Shown: positions 42,524 to 51,666, numbered from the stretch's first letter. The stretch is 64,000 nt of DNA from Bradyrhizobium sp. CCBAU 53351 (GCF_015291745.1 NZ_CP030059.1:6289501-6353500), one strand, 5' to 3'. Notes: generated from the sequence alone by a model not told the origin. Made by a program: numbers and translations.

Positions 42524-43851
42524 GGACGCTCGGTTTCCGGAGTCTTTCCGGCATTCAGCTTCTCGAACTGCCGCAGAATCTCGTTACCCCGCTTGACGGC
42601 GTCATCCATGGCCTGCTGGGGCTGCTTCTGGCCCGAGAACACAGCCTCGACCTCCTGGCGCTGGGCCAGCATCGTCTGCACGAAATTGCCGAAGCGGAAG
42701 CCGCGCGAGTTCTCGTTCGGCGTGCCCCGCGAGAGCTGCAGCACCGCGATCTCCCTGGTCGGATGATCCTTGTAATAACCCCGCTCCCGCGCGAGCGCAT
42801 AGGCGCGATTCGTCGCCGGAACATAACCGGTCGCGCCGTGCCACCAGACCTGGGTTTCCGGCTGGGCGACGAAATCCAGAAAAGCCGCGACGGCCTCGTA
42901 GCGCTCCGGCGTGTGACCCTTCATGACCCAGATGGCGCCGCCTCCGATGGTGCTGTTGAGAGGCGGATTGATGTCGCTTTCGTGCGGCAGGAACGTGGCG
43001 CTCCAGCTGATGGTCGCATTGCGCTCGATGTTGCCGTGCGATGCGGTCGAATTGACGAAGGTCGAACACCGGCCCGACGTGAACAATTGCTCGGGACTGA
43101 AGCCTTGGCCCGCGATCTGCATCACGCCGTCATCGAGCCATTTCTTGAGCCGCGCGACTTGCGACACAACCTTCGTCTTGTTGTACACGAACTCGGTGCC
43201 GAGCCCGTCGAAGCCGTTCGCCAGCGTACCGTAGGGCTGATTGTTGATGGCGCTGTAGTTCTCGAGCAGGCTCCAGTAGAAATCGCCGGGCAGCACCGTG
43301 CCGCATTCGCTGATCCCCTTGGACTTGATGGCGTAGAGCTGCTTTTCCAGCTCCTGCCAGGTCTCGGCCGGCTTGTCGAAACCGGCCTTCTGGAAGTGAT
43401 CCTTGTTGTACCAGAAGATCGGCGTCGACGAGTTGAAGGGCATCGCCGACATCCGCCCCTTGTAGCTCCAGAAGCTCGCCACGGGCTTGATGAAGTCCGA
43501 AAAGTCGATCTTGTAACCCTTCTGCTCCACCAGATCCTGCACGGGAACGATGGCCCCTGACAGCAGCATGGTCATGTAACCGCGCTCGGCGATCTGCACC
43601 ATCTCCGGCGGCCGCTTGGCGCGATAGGCGGCGATCACCCCGTTGGTCACCTCGTCATAGTTGCCCTTGGCAACCGCGACGACCGTGTACTTGTCCTGCG
43701 ACTTGTTGAACTTCTCGACCAGTTCATTGAGCCGGTCGCCGAGGACGCCGCTCATGGCGTGCCACCACTGGACCTCGACCCGCGCCTGCGCCGGACCAGC
43801 CAATGCCAACGCACCGAACAAGGCCGCAATGAATGCGACTTTCCTACTCAT
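42520..43851 (-). CDS. UgpB-like glycerophosphodiester/glycerol-3-phosphate-binding protein
   Basis: 443 residues. Sec signal peptide MSRKVAFIAALFGALALAG with cleavage after PAQA. The mature start RVEVQWWHAMSGVLGDRLNE and KYTVVAVAKGNYDEVTNGVI closely follow UgpB, and IGGGAIWVMKGHTPE is the later UgpB-type segment. The start at 43851 has GGAGGG 7 bp upstream. It is the first gene of a five-gene minus-strand operon, with a bipartite operator just upstream. Confidence 0.88.
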   Translation of the reverse strand: MSRKVAFIAALFGALALAGPAQARVEVQWWHAMSGVLGDRLNELVEKFNKSQDKYTVVAVAKGNYDEVTNGVIAAYRAKRPPEMVQIAERGYMTMLLSGAIVPVQDLVEQKGYKIDFSDFIKPVASFWSYKGRMSAMPFNSSTPIFWYNKDHFQKAGFDKPAETWQELEKQLYAIKSKGISECGTVLPGDFYWSLLENYSAINNQPYGTLANGFDGLGTEFVYNKTKVVSQVARLKKWLDDGVMQIAGQGFSPEQLFTSGRCSTFVNSTASHGNIERNATISWSATFLPHESDINPPLNSTIGGGAIWVMKGHTPERYEAVAAFLDFVAQPETQVWWHGATGYVPATNRAYALARERGYYKDHPTREIAVLQLSRGTPNENSRGFRFGNFVQTMLAQRQEVEAVFSGQKQPQQAMDDAVKRGNEILRQFEKLNAGKTPETERP

Positions 43852-43887
43852 GGGCAGCCCTCCCTCGCCGGGCAAACAAGCCGGCCT

Positions 43888-43919
43888 ATACATTTGTACT
43901 TCTATCATGACATATGTGT
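43888..43919 (-). promoter_or_regulatory. Bipartite operator, copy C (Ugp-type operon)
   Basis: ATACATTTGTAC (43888-43899) and TGACATATGTGT (43908-43919), 20 bp apart, 37 bp upstream of the UgpB-like start codon. Same layout as copies A and B. Confidence 0.75.
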
Positions 43920-44017
43920 CGAGATGATGAAAGAGGGTCGGGCGCCCTCTTCTCCAGCAGGCATTGCCGGGTCAGACGCAAGCCGGGCCTGGCTAGCGGG
44001 TTCAGTTGGCAAAGCGG

Positions 44018-45643
44018 CTAAGAAGCGCTTCTCATTGCCCGACCGACCTTTTGCAGGGCCTCAAAGGCGGCAAAGCGCCGATCGGCCCAGCCTGCCAAAC
44101 TGGCCTGGGGTCGATGGACGTCTCCCAAAACCGACATCGCCTGCATCGCCTCGCCGAGATCGGCATGATCGCCTGAGGCAACCGACCCAAGCATTGCGGA
44201 GCCGAGCAGGACGGCCTCCGGGGAGGCCGACGCAGCGACCGTCAGGCCCGTCATATCGGCGAGGATTTGCCGCACCAGACCGCTTTTCGCGGCGCCGCCG
44301 CTGACCACGATCGTATCGACCGCAATGCCCTTGTCTTGCTGAGCGCGAACGATCTGGCGCGCCCCGCAACCGAGACCGCACAGCCCGGCCAGATAAAGCG
44401 CCAGCAGGCTCTCCAGATCCGAGCGCATATCGAGCCCTGCAATCAGCGCACGCGCGTCGGGATCCGCGAATGGCGCGCGATTGCCGAGAAACTCGGGGAC
44501 GATATGAACCTCGCCGACCAACTGCGGAATCATTTCGGCACCGCCGCGGGATTCAGTTTCCCAGGCAAGCCAATCGGCAAGCGTCTGCTGCTTCCCGCTT
44601 GCAGCCTGGGCCGCTTGCGCGGAATGCGGATGCATCTGCAACAGATGCTCGATGGCGGCGCCGGCGGCCGACTGCCCGCCTTCATTGAGCCAAAGCCCGG
44701 GCACCATGGCGGAAAAATAGGGCCCCCAAACGCCGGGCACGAAGGATGGGTCCGGCGTGGTCGTCATGGTGCAGGCGGAGGTTCCGAACACATAGGCCAT
44801 GCGCGTGAGCACCGTGCCGGCCGTACCGCGCGCGCCCACCGTGCCGACGCCGCCGGCATGCGCATCGATCAGGCCTGCGGCGACCGGCGTTCCCGCGGCG
44901 AGACCGAGATCGGCCGCGGCCTCCGCGGTCAGGCCCGCCGCCAGCCTTGTTCCGCCCGGCACGATCTCGGTGCCGATCCTGCGGAACTGCTCGTCGGCGA
45001 GCACGCCGAGGCCGACCTTGTGGAAGAATTTGTCGTCCCAACGGTTCTCATGACCGAGATAAGTCCACTTGCACGTCACGGTACAGATGGAGCGGGACAA
45101 GCTCCCGGTCGCGCGCCAGGTGAGGAAGTCCGTCAAGTCCATGAACTGCCACGCCCGGGAGAATGTCTCGGGCATGTTCTCGGCGAGCCACAACAGTTTC
45201 GGCGTCTCCATCTCGGGTGAGATCGTGCCGCCCACATAATCGAGAACCTTCTCGCCGGTCTGGTTGATCCGGCGCGCCTGATCGGCGGCGCGGTGATCCA
45301 TCCATACGATGACGTTGCGGGCAGGATCGCCCGACGGGCCAACCGGCAGCGGCGCGCCCCTCTCCCCAAGCACCACCAGCGAGCAGGTCGCGTCAAAGCC
45401 GATGCCGGCAATGCCATCCGCCGCGAGGCCGGCCTGTGCCACCGCGCTCCGCACGCTGCGGCAGACGGCACGCCAGATATCCTCGCTCGACTGCTCGACG
45501 ACGTCGCCGGCCTCCCGCCACAGCGCGACAGGGGCGCTGTCACTCGCGATCAGTCTGCCGGAGCGGTCGAATACGCCGGCCCGTGCGCTGCCGGTGCCGA
45601 CATCGATGCCAAGGAAATGGCGATGATCGGATTGCCTGGTCAT
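44018..45643 (-). CDS. FGGY-family carbohydrate kinase, probable D-ribulokinase
   Basis: 541 residues. FGGY kinase features: GIDVGTGSARAGVFDRSGRL (phosphate 1), GFDATCSLVVL, GGTISPEMETPKLLWLAENM, ATP-binding VSGGAAKSGLVRQILADM and the C-terminal ASPEAVLLGSAMLG. This is the pentulose-kinase subgroup that includes D-ribulokinases. With ribitol 2-dehydrogenase 7 bp upstream the expected reaction is ATP-dependent phosphorylation of D-ribulose to D-ribulose 5-phosphate, which enters the pentose phosphate pathway. It is the last gene of the ribitol operon. Confidence 0.85.
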   Translation of the reverse strand: MTRQSDHRHFLGIDVGTGSARAGVFDRSGRLIASDSAPVALWREAGDVVEQSSEDIWRAVCRSVRSAVAQAGLAADGIAGIGFDATCSLVVLGERGAPLPVGPSGDPARNVIVWMDHRAADQARRINQTGEKVLDYVGGTISPEMETPKLLWLAENMPETFSRAWQFMDLTDFLTWRATGSLSRSICTVTCKWTYLGHENRWDDKFFHKVGLGVLADEQFRRIGTEIVPGGTRLAAGLTAEAAADLGLAAGTPVAAGLIDAHAGGVGTVGARGTAGTVLTRMAYVFGTSACTMTTTPDPSFVPGVWGPYFSAMVPGLWLNEGGQSAAGAAIEHLLQMHPHSAQAAQAASGKQQTLADWLAWETESRGGAEMIPQLVGEVHIVPEFLGNRAPFADPDARALIAGLDMRSDLESLLALYLAGLCGLGCGARQIVRAQQDKGIAVDTIVVSGGAAKSGLVRQILADMTGLTVAASASPEAVLLGSAMLGSVASGDHADLGEAMQAMSVLGDVHRPQASLAGWADRRFAAFEALQKVGRAMRSAS

Positions 45644-45650
45644 GAAGACG

Positions 45651-46379
45651 CTACAGATCGTTGCTCTGCGGGAGAATGACGAGGTCGCGGATGGTCACGT
45701 TTCTCGGACGCGTCAGCATGAAGAGCACCGCCTCTGCGACCTCCACCGGCTGCATCAAGCCGCCGGCCGCCATTTCCTCCTCGATCTTCGCTTTGGGCCA
45801 GTCCTTGATCAGCGCGGTCACGACCGGACCGGGCGCAACGGCTCCGACACGCAAACCGTGTTTGGCGACCTGCCGGCGTAGCGTGTGCACGAAAGCCTGC
45901 ACGGCGTGCTTGGAGGCGGTGTAGATCGGTTCCCAGACGACGGGGACGAGGCCTGCGATCGAACTGGTGACGATGATGTCGCCGCTTTTGCGTTCGACCA
46001 TGTGCGGCAGTACCGCATGGATCGACCTGAACAGCGCATTGATGTTTAGATTGAGCATGCAGTCCCAGGCGTCGGGATCGCCGCCAAGCACCTCACCGCC
46101 GACATAGGCGCCTGCATTGGCATGGAAGATGTCCAGCTGGCCTGCCTTCTCCAGCACCTGCGGCATCATGGCTGCCACGCTCGCGGGATCGGTGAGATCG
46201 ATACGCAATGGAATCGCCTGATCGCCCAGCCCGGCGCAGGCGCGGCTCAGCGCCTCCTCCGCCCGATCGATCAGCACCACCCGCGCGCCCGCGCCGATCA
46301 ATGTTCTGGCGCATTCCAGACCGATGCCCGACGCCGCGCCGGTAATTGCGGCAACTTTTCCTGCAAGTTCCTGGGCCAA
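45651..46379 (-). CDS. rbtD: Ribitol 2-dehydrogenase (short-chain dehydrogenase)
   Basis: 242 residues. NAD site TGAASGIG at about 14-21, the NAG-type loop FHANAGAY, catalytic Ser in [16 protein letters not shown] and Tyr/Lys in YTASK. From memory the Klebsiella ribitol dehydrogenase has almost the same segments ([57 protein letters not shown] and a C-terminal RDIVILPNS-type end), which makes the assignment specific. It oxidises ribitol to D-ribulose. The start is a TTG (46379) with AAGGA upstream. It lies between the ABC permease and the kinase. Confidence 0.88.
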   Translation of the reverse strand: MAQELAGKVAAITGAASGIGLECARTLIGAGARVVLIDRAEEALSRACAGLGDQAIPLRIDLTDPASVAAMMPQVLEKAGQLDIFHANAGAYVGGEVLGGDPDAWDCMLNLNINALFRSIHAVLPHMVERKSGDIIVTSSIAGLVPVVWEPIYTASKHAVQAFVHTLRRQVAKHGLRVGAVAPGPVVTALIKDWPKAKIEEEMAAGGLMQPVEVAEAVLFMLTRPRNVTIRDLVILPQSNDL

Positions 46380-46407
46380 GGCTTGTCCTTTTTCTTGTTC
46401 GAGTTAT

Positions 46408-47664
46408 TCAAGCTCGGCCATGAGAGAGACGCGAGCGCCGTGCCAGCGAATCAACGATGACCGCAATGGCAAGGACCGCGCCCGTAATCATGTACCGTAG
46501 CGACGAGGAGAGATCGAGCAGCGTGAGGCCGCTTGCAATGGACTGGATGACGATGACGCCGAGCAGTGCGGAATAGGCGCTGCCCCGGCCGCCGAACAGG
46601 CTCGTGCCGCCGATGACCGCAGCGGCGATCGCGTTGAGGTTCACGTCCCCGGTTCCGGCCTGCTGGCTGGACGATGCCAGCCGCGCCGCGGCAAGAATGC
46701 CGCCGGCGGCGGCCAGCGTGGAGCACAGCACGAACGCGGACAGATAGACGCGCCGAACGTTGATGCCAGCACGGCGCGCCGCCTCGCGATTGCCGCCGAC
46801 GGCAGACATCGAGCGGCCCCATTTGGTCCGCGTCAACGCATAGTTCATGACCACGCACAAGCCGACGAACAGGCCGAACATCCAGGGAATGCCGCGCCCG
46901 AGATTGAGATAATAGACGGCGAATTCGAGCACGATGGTGACCAGCAGCGCTTTCAGCACCATGCGGCTAAGCGAACTGGCCGACAGCCCCGCCGCCCGCC
47001 GGCGCGCGGCCGTCCGATAGCCGGCCACGAACATGATCAGGCTCGCCAGCGCCGCCAGCACATAGGACACGACCGGCGGCATGACGAGCATCTGCCCGAA
47101 ATTGACCAGCGGCGATCCATACGGAAGGTTGATCGAACCGGAGGAGCCGAGCAGATAGAGCTGCAGGCCGAGCCACGCCAGCAGGCCGGCCAGCGTCGAC
47201 ACGAAGCTCGGCATCCCCAGGCGATTGAACAGAAACGCATAGAGCGCGCCGATGGCCGCGCCCAGCAACAGGGCCGTGAAGATGGCAACGGCGACCGGCC
47301 AATCCTGACCGACCCAGAGCACGCCGACGAGCGCCGATGCAAACCCGCTCACCGAGCCGACCGAGAGATCGATCTCGCCGACCATCAGGATGCAGACGAT
47401 GCCCAGCGAGATCACGCCCACCGTCGAGCAATCAAACAGCAAATTGACCAGATTGTTCGGCGCGAGAAAAACCGGATTGAGACTCTCGAATGCCGTGCAA
47501 ATGACGATGAGCCCGACGACCACCGGCAGCGAACCGAGGTCGCCCGACCGCACACGATCGACGAAGCCGCGGATCGTGTTTCCAAGCGTGTCCGCGTGCT
47601 TGACCCGTTCGTCACTGCGGTCGAGCAGCCGCGCCGCCGAAACCCGTTGCGTGTCGTCGGTCAT
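46408..47664 (-). CDS. Pentitol/monosaccharide ABC permease (XylH/RbsC type)
   Basis: 418 residues, about ten spans, with the ribose-type permease motifs VGEIDLSVGSVSGFASALVG, NRLGMPSFVSTLAGLLAWLG, SAVGGNREAARRAGINVRRV and IAAAVIGGTSLFGGRG. The ATG overlaps the ATPase stop by 4 bp. Ribitol is the expected cargo from the operon context. Confidence 0.9.
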   Translation of the reverse strand: MTDDTQRVSAARLLDRSDERVKHADTLGNTIRGFVDRVRSGDLGSLPVVVGLIVICTAFESLNPVFLAPNNLVNLLFDCSTVGVISLGIVCILMVGEIDLSVGSVSGFASALVGVLWVGQDWPVAVAIFTALLLGAAIGALYAFLFNRLGMPSFVSTLAGLLAWLGLQLYLLGSSGSINLPYGSPLVNFGQMLVMPPVVSYVLAALASLIMFVAGYRTAARRRAAGLSASSLSRMVLKALLVTIVLEFAVYYLNLGRGIPWMFGLFVGLCVVMNYALTRTKWGRSMSAVGGNREAARRAGINVRRVYLSAFVLCSTLAAAGGILAAARLASSSQQAGTGDVNLNAIAAAVIGGTSLFGGRGSAYSALLGVIVIQSIASGLTLLDLSSSLRYMITGAVLAIAVIVDSLARRSRLSHGRA

Positions 47665-48485
47665 CGCCCAAGCTCCGGCGACTGATGGGCGCGGCGCCGG
47701 CTGGCGCGGCGCGAGACCGAGTTTTCGTCCGCACCGGTAATCGCCGTGACGAGATCCTGGTTGGAGACGTCGGGCTCGAATTCGCCGTTGTTGCGGCCGA
47801 GGCGCAGCACCACGATCCGGTCGGCGACCGCGCGAACGTCCTCCATGTTGTGGCTGATCATGATGACACCGAGGCCGCGGGCGCGAACGCGCTCGACGAG
47901 GTCGAGCACCTCGGCGGTCTGGGCGACGCCAAGCGCGGCCGTGGGCTCGTCGAGCAGGATGAGCTTCGGCTCGGTGAGCAGTGAACGCGCGATCGCAACC
48001 GTCTGGCGCTGCCCGCCGGACAGCGACGCGACGGGCTCGCGCACGCTCGGGATCCGCGCTGACAATTCGTTGAGCAAGGTCCAGGCACGAAGCTCCATGG
48101 AGACCTCGTCGAGCCGCAGCGGATTGAGCTCACGGCCGAGGAAGATATTCGCGACCACATCGAGATTCTCGCAGAGCGCCAGATCCTGGAAAACGGTTGC
48201 GATGCCGAGGCCGAGCGCGGTGGAGGGATCGGACAGGACGACATGCTCGCCGCCGAAGGCGATCGTGCCGGAGGTCGGCTGGTGCACGCCGGCAAGGATC
48301 TTCACCAGCGTGGATTTTCCTGCACCATTGTCACCCACGAGCGCCACGACCTCGCCGGCATGCACGTCGAGATCAACATTGGTCAGGGCGGACACGGCGC
48401 CGAAATGCTTGGAAATTCCGCGAAGACTCAGGACCGGCTGACGCGGTTCGCCCTGCACGTGCTCGACATCCGGGATCGCAGTCAT
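47661..48485 (-). CDS. Monosaccharide-type ABC ATPase, single domain
   Basis: 274 residues with one nucleotide-binding domain: Walker A GDNGAGKSTLVKILAG, Q-loop TVFQDLALC, signature LSGGQRQTVAIARSLL, Walker B LILLDEPTAALG, switch MISHNMEDV. Most ribose-type ATPases (RbsA, XylG) have two fused domains; this single-domain form is the FrcA-type arrangement. The basic tail (SRRASRRRAHQSPELGR) is unusual. Confidence 0.9.
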   Translation of the reverse strand: MTAIPDVEHVQGEPRQPVLSLRGISKHFGAVSALTNVDLDVHAGEVVALVGDNGAGKSTLVKILAGVHQPTSGTIAFGGEHVVLSDPSTALGLGIATVFQDLALCENLDVVANIFLGRELNPLRLDEVSMELRAWTLLNELSARIPSVREPVASLSGGQRQTVAIARSLLTEPKLILLDEPTAALGVAQTAEVLDLVERVRARGLGVIMISHNMEDVRAVADRIVVLRLGRNNGEFEPDVSNQDLVTAITGADENSVSRRASRRRAHQSPELGR

Positions 48486-48545
48486 TTGTCAGTCCGCCCT
48501 CTCGACGCCCGTCCCGGCCGCCCGAGCGGCCGGGACGAACACAGT

Positions 48546-49619
48546 TTACTGCGTGATGCCGAGCTTCTTGCAACCCGCGGCATATCGGCCCGTGCAGAGC
48601 TGGTCTGCCGTCTGGATCTTCTTGTCGATGATCTCCGCCTTCAGGTTCTCCTGCGTGACGACCGCCGGCACAAACAGCTTCGACGGCGCATTGAAAAGCG
48701 TGGTTTCCGCCTTGGGCGTCTCGCCGGAGAGGAACTTCACCGCCGCCTGGGCCGCGGCAGCGGCCACGATCTCGCTGGGCTTTGAGATCGTGTTGTACTG
48801 ATCGCCGGCGATGACGAGCTGAAGCGCGGCAATCGTCGCATCGTTGCCCGTAACCGGCGGTACCGGATCGATGCCTGCGGCCTTGAAAGCGGCAATTGCG
48901 CCGCCGCCCGTGCCGTCATTGGCGGCCACGACGCCGAGGATCTTCTTGCCGAAGCGGGTGACCTGGCCGCTCGCCCATTGCTGTGCCTTCGGCGGCGCCC
49001 AGTCCGGCGTGTCGTATTCGGCGAGAATGGGATAGCCGCTCTTATCAAGGCCCTCATGGATACCCTTCTTGATGAGTCCCGCAGCGGCATCGGTCGGCGA
49101 TCCGTTGATTTCAAGCACGCCCTCGCCCTCCTTCGCCGTGACATTGGCGGCCTTGAGATGCTTGACGAGCGATTCGGAGATGGCCTTGCCGATGGCTTGA
49201 TTGTCGAAGGAGACGTAGAAATCGACCTTGGCGTCGGGAACCGGCCGGTCATAGGCAATGACCTTGATGCCCTGCGATTGTGCCATCTTGACCAGGGAGG
49301 CCGCGGCGGTGGAGTCGACGGGATCGAGCACGATCACCTTGGCGCCCTGCGAGATCACCGAGTTGAACTGCTGCTGCTGCCGCGCCGCATCCGCGCTGGC
49401 GTTCTGGTAGATCACCTTGCAGCTCTCGCAGAGTTTCTTCATCTCCGCGGCGAACCCCGGATAATCGTGTTGTTCGTAACGGGTGGAGGCTTGGTCCGGC
49501 ATCAGGAAGGCAACGGTGGCGTCCTTCACCTCGGCGGCCTGCGAGAGCATGGCCGTCGTGCCGAGCAGCGACAGGGCCAGAGCAAGTGTGCCCGCATATT
49601 TCGGGGAGAGGCTTTTCAT
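48546..49619 (-). CDS. Periplasmic sugar/pentitol-binding protein (family 4, ribose/xylose-like)
   Basis: 357 residues. Sec signal MKSLSPKYAGTLALALSLLG, cleavage near SQAAE. The core follows XylF/RbsB-type proteins: VAFLMPDQASTRYEQHDYPG, FNSVISQGAKVIVLDPVDST, IKVIAYDRPVPDAKVDFYVS and VAANDGTGGGAIAAFKAAGI. Four cysteines (two near 70 and two near the C-terminus) could form disulfides. It is the first gene of the ribitol operon. Confidence 0.9.
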   Translation of the reverse strand: MKSLSPKYAGTLALALSLLGTTAMLSQAAEVKDATVAFLMPDQASTRYEQHDYPGFAAEMKKLCESCKVIYQNASADAARQQQQFNSVISQGAKVIVLDPVDSTAAASLVKMAQSQGIKVIAYDRPVPDAKVDFYVSFDNQAIGKAISESLVKHLKAANVTAKEGEGVLEINGSPTDAAAGLIKKGIHEGLDKSGYPILAEYDTPDWAPPKAQQWASGQVTRFGKKILGVVAANDGTGGGAIAAFKAAGIDPVPPVTGNDATIAALQLVIAGDQYNTISKPSEIVAAAAAQAAVKFLSGETPKAETTLFNAPSKLFVPAVVTQENLKAEIIDKKIQTADQLCTGRYAAGCKKLGITQ

Positions 49620-49817
49620 TCGGACTTTCCTTTCCAGAACTGGAGTGCTGTGGTTGATCCCTAAAGATGAGCAATCGCTGCTTCCCTTGCCGGCGGAGAC
49701 AAGTGCTAGCGCTGCGAAGCCGCGCGAAACTCCTGGACAAGCGATTCCTGTCGCGGGCTGCCATCGGCATGCCCACGTTCTTCTTCCCGTTGGTCGTCCT
49801 CCTTTGCTTTTCGCCGG

Positions 49818-50702
49818 CTAGGCAGCGCGCGCCGTATCGCTGTTTTGCGCGAGCAATCGCCTGAAGCGCGAAGGCGGCATGCCTTTCTCGGCCAAGAACT
49901 GCCGGTTGAAATTGGAGAGATTGTTGAAGCCGACCTCGAAGCAGATGTCCGTGATGGACGCCTGCTCGTCGCTCATCAGTATCTGGCAGGCGAGATTGAT
50001 GCGCAGGCGCTTGACGTATTGCACCAGTGACATGCCGGTGTGCCGGCGGAAGGAGCGCGAAAACGCGCTCTGCGACTGACCGGCGATGGCCGCGAGTTCG
50101 GCTTCACCGAACGGCTGCGTCAGGTTCTGCCGGATGAACGCGAGCGCCTTGTTCATGCCCGCAGACATGTATCCGGACGGGTCGGGCAGATAATTCGGGC
50201 TGGAAAGCGGGCGCGAATTTCGGGCGCGGCTGAGCGTTCCCAGGATCATCAGGAACAGCTCGATCCGGCGCACGCCGTTCGCCGTCACGATCTCTTCCAT
50301 CAGCGGGGCGAGCTTGTCGCTGGTCGAGCGGGTGAAGAGCGCGCCGCGGCGGGAGAATTCGAGCAGCGTGGCGAGGCCCGACAGTTCGGGCATGACCTTC
50401 ATCATGTCACCGATAAACTCTTCGCTGAACTGGAGGATGCGCCCGCGCAGCGGAATGGTGCCCCCCGCCGGCAGATCGCTCACCCAATTGTGCGGCAGAT
50501 TGGGACCGGTGAGCACGAGATTGCCCGGCTCGAATTCGCCGATGAAGTCGCCGACGAAATAGCGACCGCTGGTCGCCACGACCTGATGAAGCTCGTATTC
50601 GGGATGGAAATGCCAGCGGACCGTGTGGAATGGGTAGCCGTGCGACCACGCCTTGAACGACTCGCCGCGCCGTATCTGGACAACTTCCAGGTCCGGTTCC
50701 AT
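49818..50702 (-). CDS. AraC-family transcriptional regulator
   Basis: 294 residues. An N-terminal cupin (FHTVRWHFHPEYELHQVVAT with metal/ligand-type histidines) and a C-terminal double helix-turn-helix: GEAELAAIAGQSQSAFSRSF then SITDICFEVGFNNLSNFNRQ. It is encoded directly upstream of and in the same direction as the ribitol transporter operon (198-bp gap), so it is the probable ribitol-responsive activator. Such proteins usually respond to free polyols or sugars. Confidence 0.88.
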   Translation of the reverse strand: MEPDLEVVQIRRGESFKAWSHGYPFHTVRWHFHPEYELHQVVATSGRYFVGDFIGEFEPGNLVLTGPNLPHNWVSDLPAGGTIPLRGRILQFSEEFIGDMMKVMPELSGLATLLEFSRRGALFTRSTSDKLAPLMEEIVTANGVRRIELFLMILGTLSRARNSRPLSSPNYLPDPSGYMSAGMNKALAFIRQNLTQPFGEAELAAIAGQSQSAFSRSFRRHTGMSLVQYVKRLRINLACQILMSDEQASITDICFEVGFNNLSNFNRQFLAEKGMPPSRFRRLLAQNSDTARAA

Positions 50703-50889
50703 ATCCGCTCCCTTCAGGCCGGTGCGGTTTGCAATGACCGCCCCTGTTCCCTATCGGCTGAATTTGCTCAGCGCTTCCTCTCCCCGCGAGAGTAACGACC
50801 GGTACCCCCGCACGCCACCACGATTTGAATGTGCAACTGATACTTTTTTGACAGGCGGAAGCAGACGTCGCTGACGTCGAGGAGGTGGC

Positions 50890-51666
50890 TCAGTTCAGGC
50901 TGCGCGTCAGCAGCTGCAGCACGATCGCAAACAGCTCGCCCTGCGAGGAGATGCCGAGCCGCTGATAGGCGCGCTTGCGGTAGGTCAGCGTCGAATGCAC
51001 GCTGATGCCGAGTCCTTGTGAGATCGCCTCGGAGCTGAAACCCGCGAGGATGCGCCGGCAGACCTCCTGCTCGCGCGGCGTGAGAGAAGCAAGCGGAGCA
51101 CGGGTCGCGAACAATGTGGCGAGAGACTGTTCGGGCGTCGCCTTCTGCTGAAAATGGCGCGCAACGCTTGCGCCGACCGCCGGTGCAATCGCCTGAAGCC
51201 GTTCGCGCTGCGCGGCGGTGAAGCGGCCCTGGGCCGCGATGCGATAGAAGTTGACGTAGAAGCAGGTGTCGCCGGCCCAGATCGCGGTGGCGCATTTGTC
51301 GACGATTCCGGAATCGTGGAAGAAGATCTTCCGGTAGCGCGCGCCATACTTCCGCGGCGCGAATGCCGGCAGCATGATCGGCCCGCCGCCCTCGCCTTCG
51401 AACAGCGCGTCGCGATTGGGATCGGATTCGTGGAACTGGCCGGCATAGGCCGCGCCGAGGTCGCCGCCGATCGGGATGTTGCCGGCATCGAGCAGGCAGG
51501 ACGCGGCCCCGGCGCGATCCAGCGCGAACACCATGCAATGGCCGACATCGGCGTGGCGGCGCAGCGTGTCGATGAGGACGTTCGGAAAGTCGGGGCGACC
51601 GATGGCGAGCACCGCCGGCGTGACGTCGCCGGCCGCCAGATTCGAGGCCATCCCTTCGGGCCGCAT
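50890..51666 (-). CDS. LuxR-family (GerE-type) transcriptional regulator
   Basis: 258 residues. The C-terminal GerE helix-turn-helix is LTPREQEVCRRILAGFSSEA followed by ISQGLGISVHSTLTYRKRAYQRLGI. The N-terminal 180 residues (FYVNFYRIAAQGRFTAAQRE) show no autoinducer-binding or receiver signature I recognise. ATG 51666 has GGAGG 6 bp upstream; the frame is open for 26 codons further. No synthase gene is nearby, so the signal is unknown. Confidence 0.85.
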   Translation of the reverse strand: MRPEGMASNLAAGDVTPAVLAIGRPDFPNVLIDTLRRHADVGHCMVFALDRAGAASCLLDAGNIPIGGDLGAAYAGQFHESDPNRDALFEGEGGGPIMLPAFAPRKYGARYRKIFFHDSGIVDKCATAIWAGDTCFYVNFYRIAAQGRFTAAQRERLQAIAPAVGASVARHFQQKATPEQSLATLFATRAPLASLTPREQEVCRRILAGFSSEAISQGLGISVHSTLTYRKRAYQRLGISSQGELFAIVLQLLTRSLN

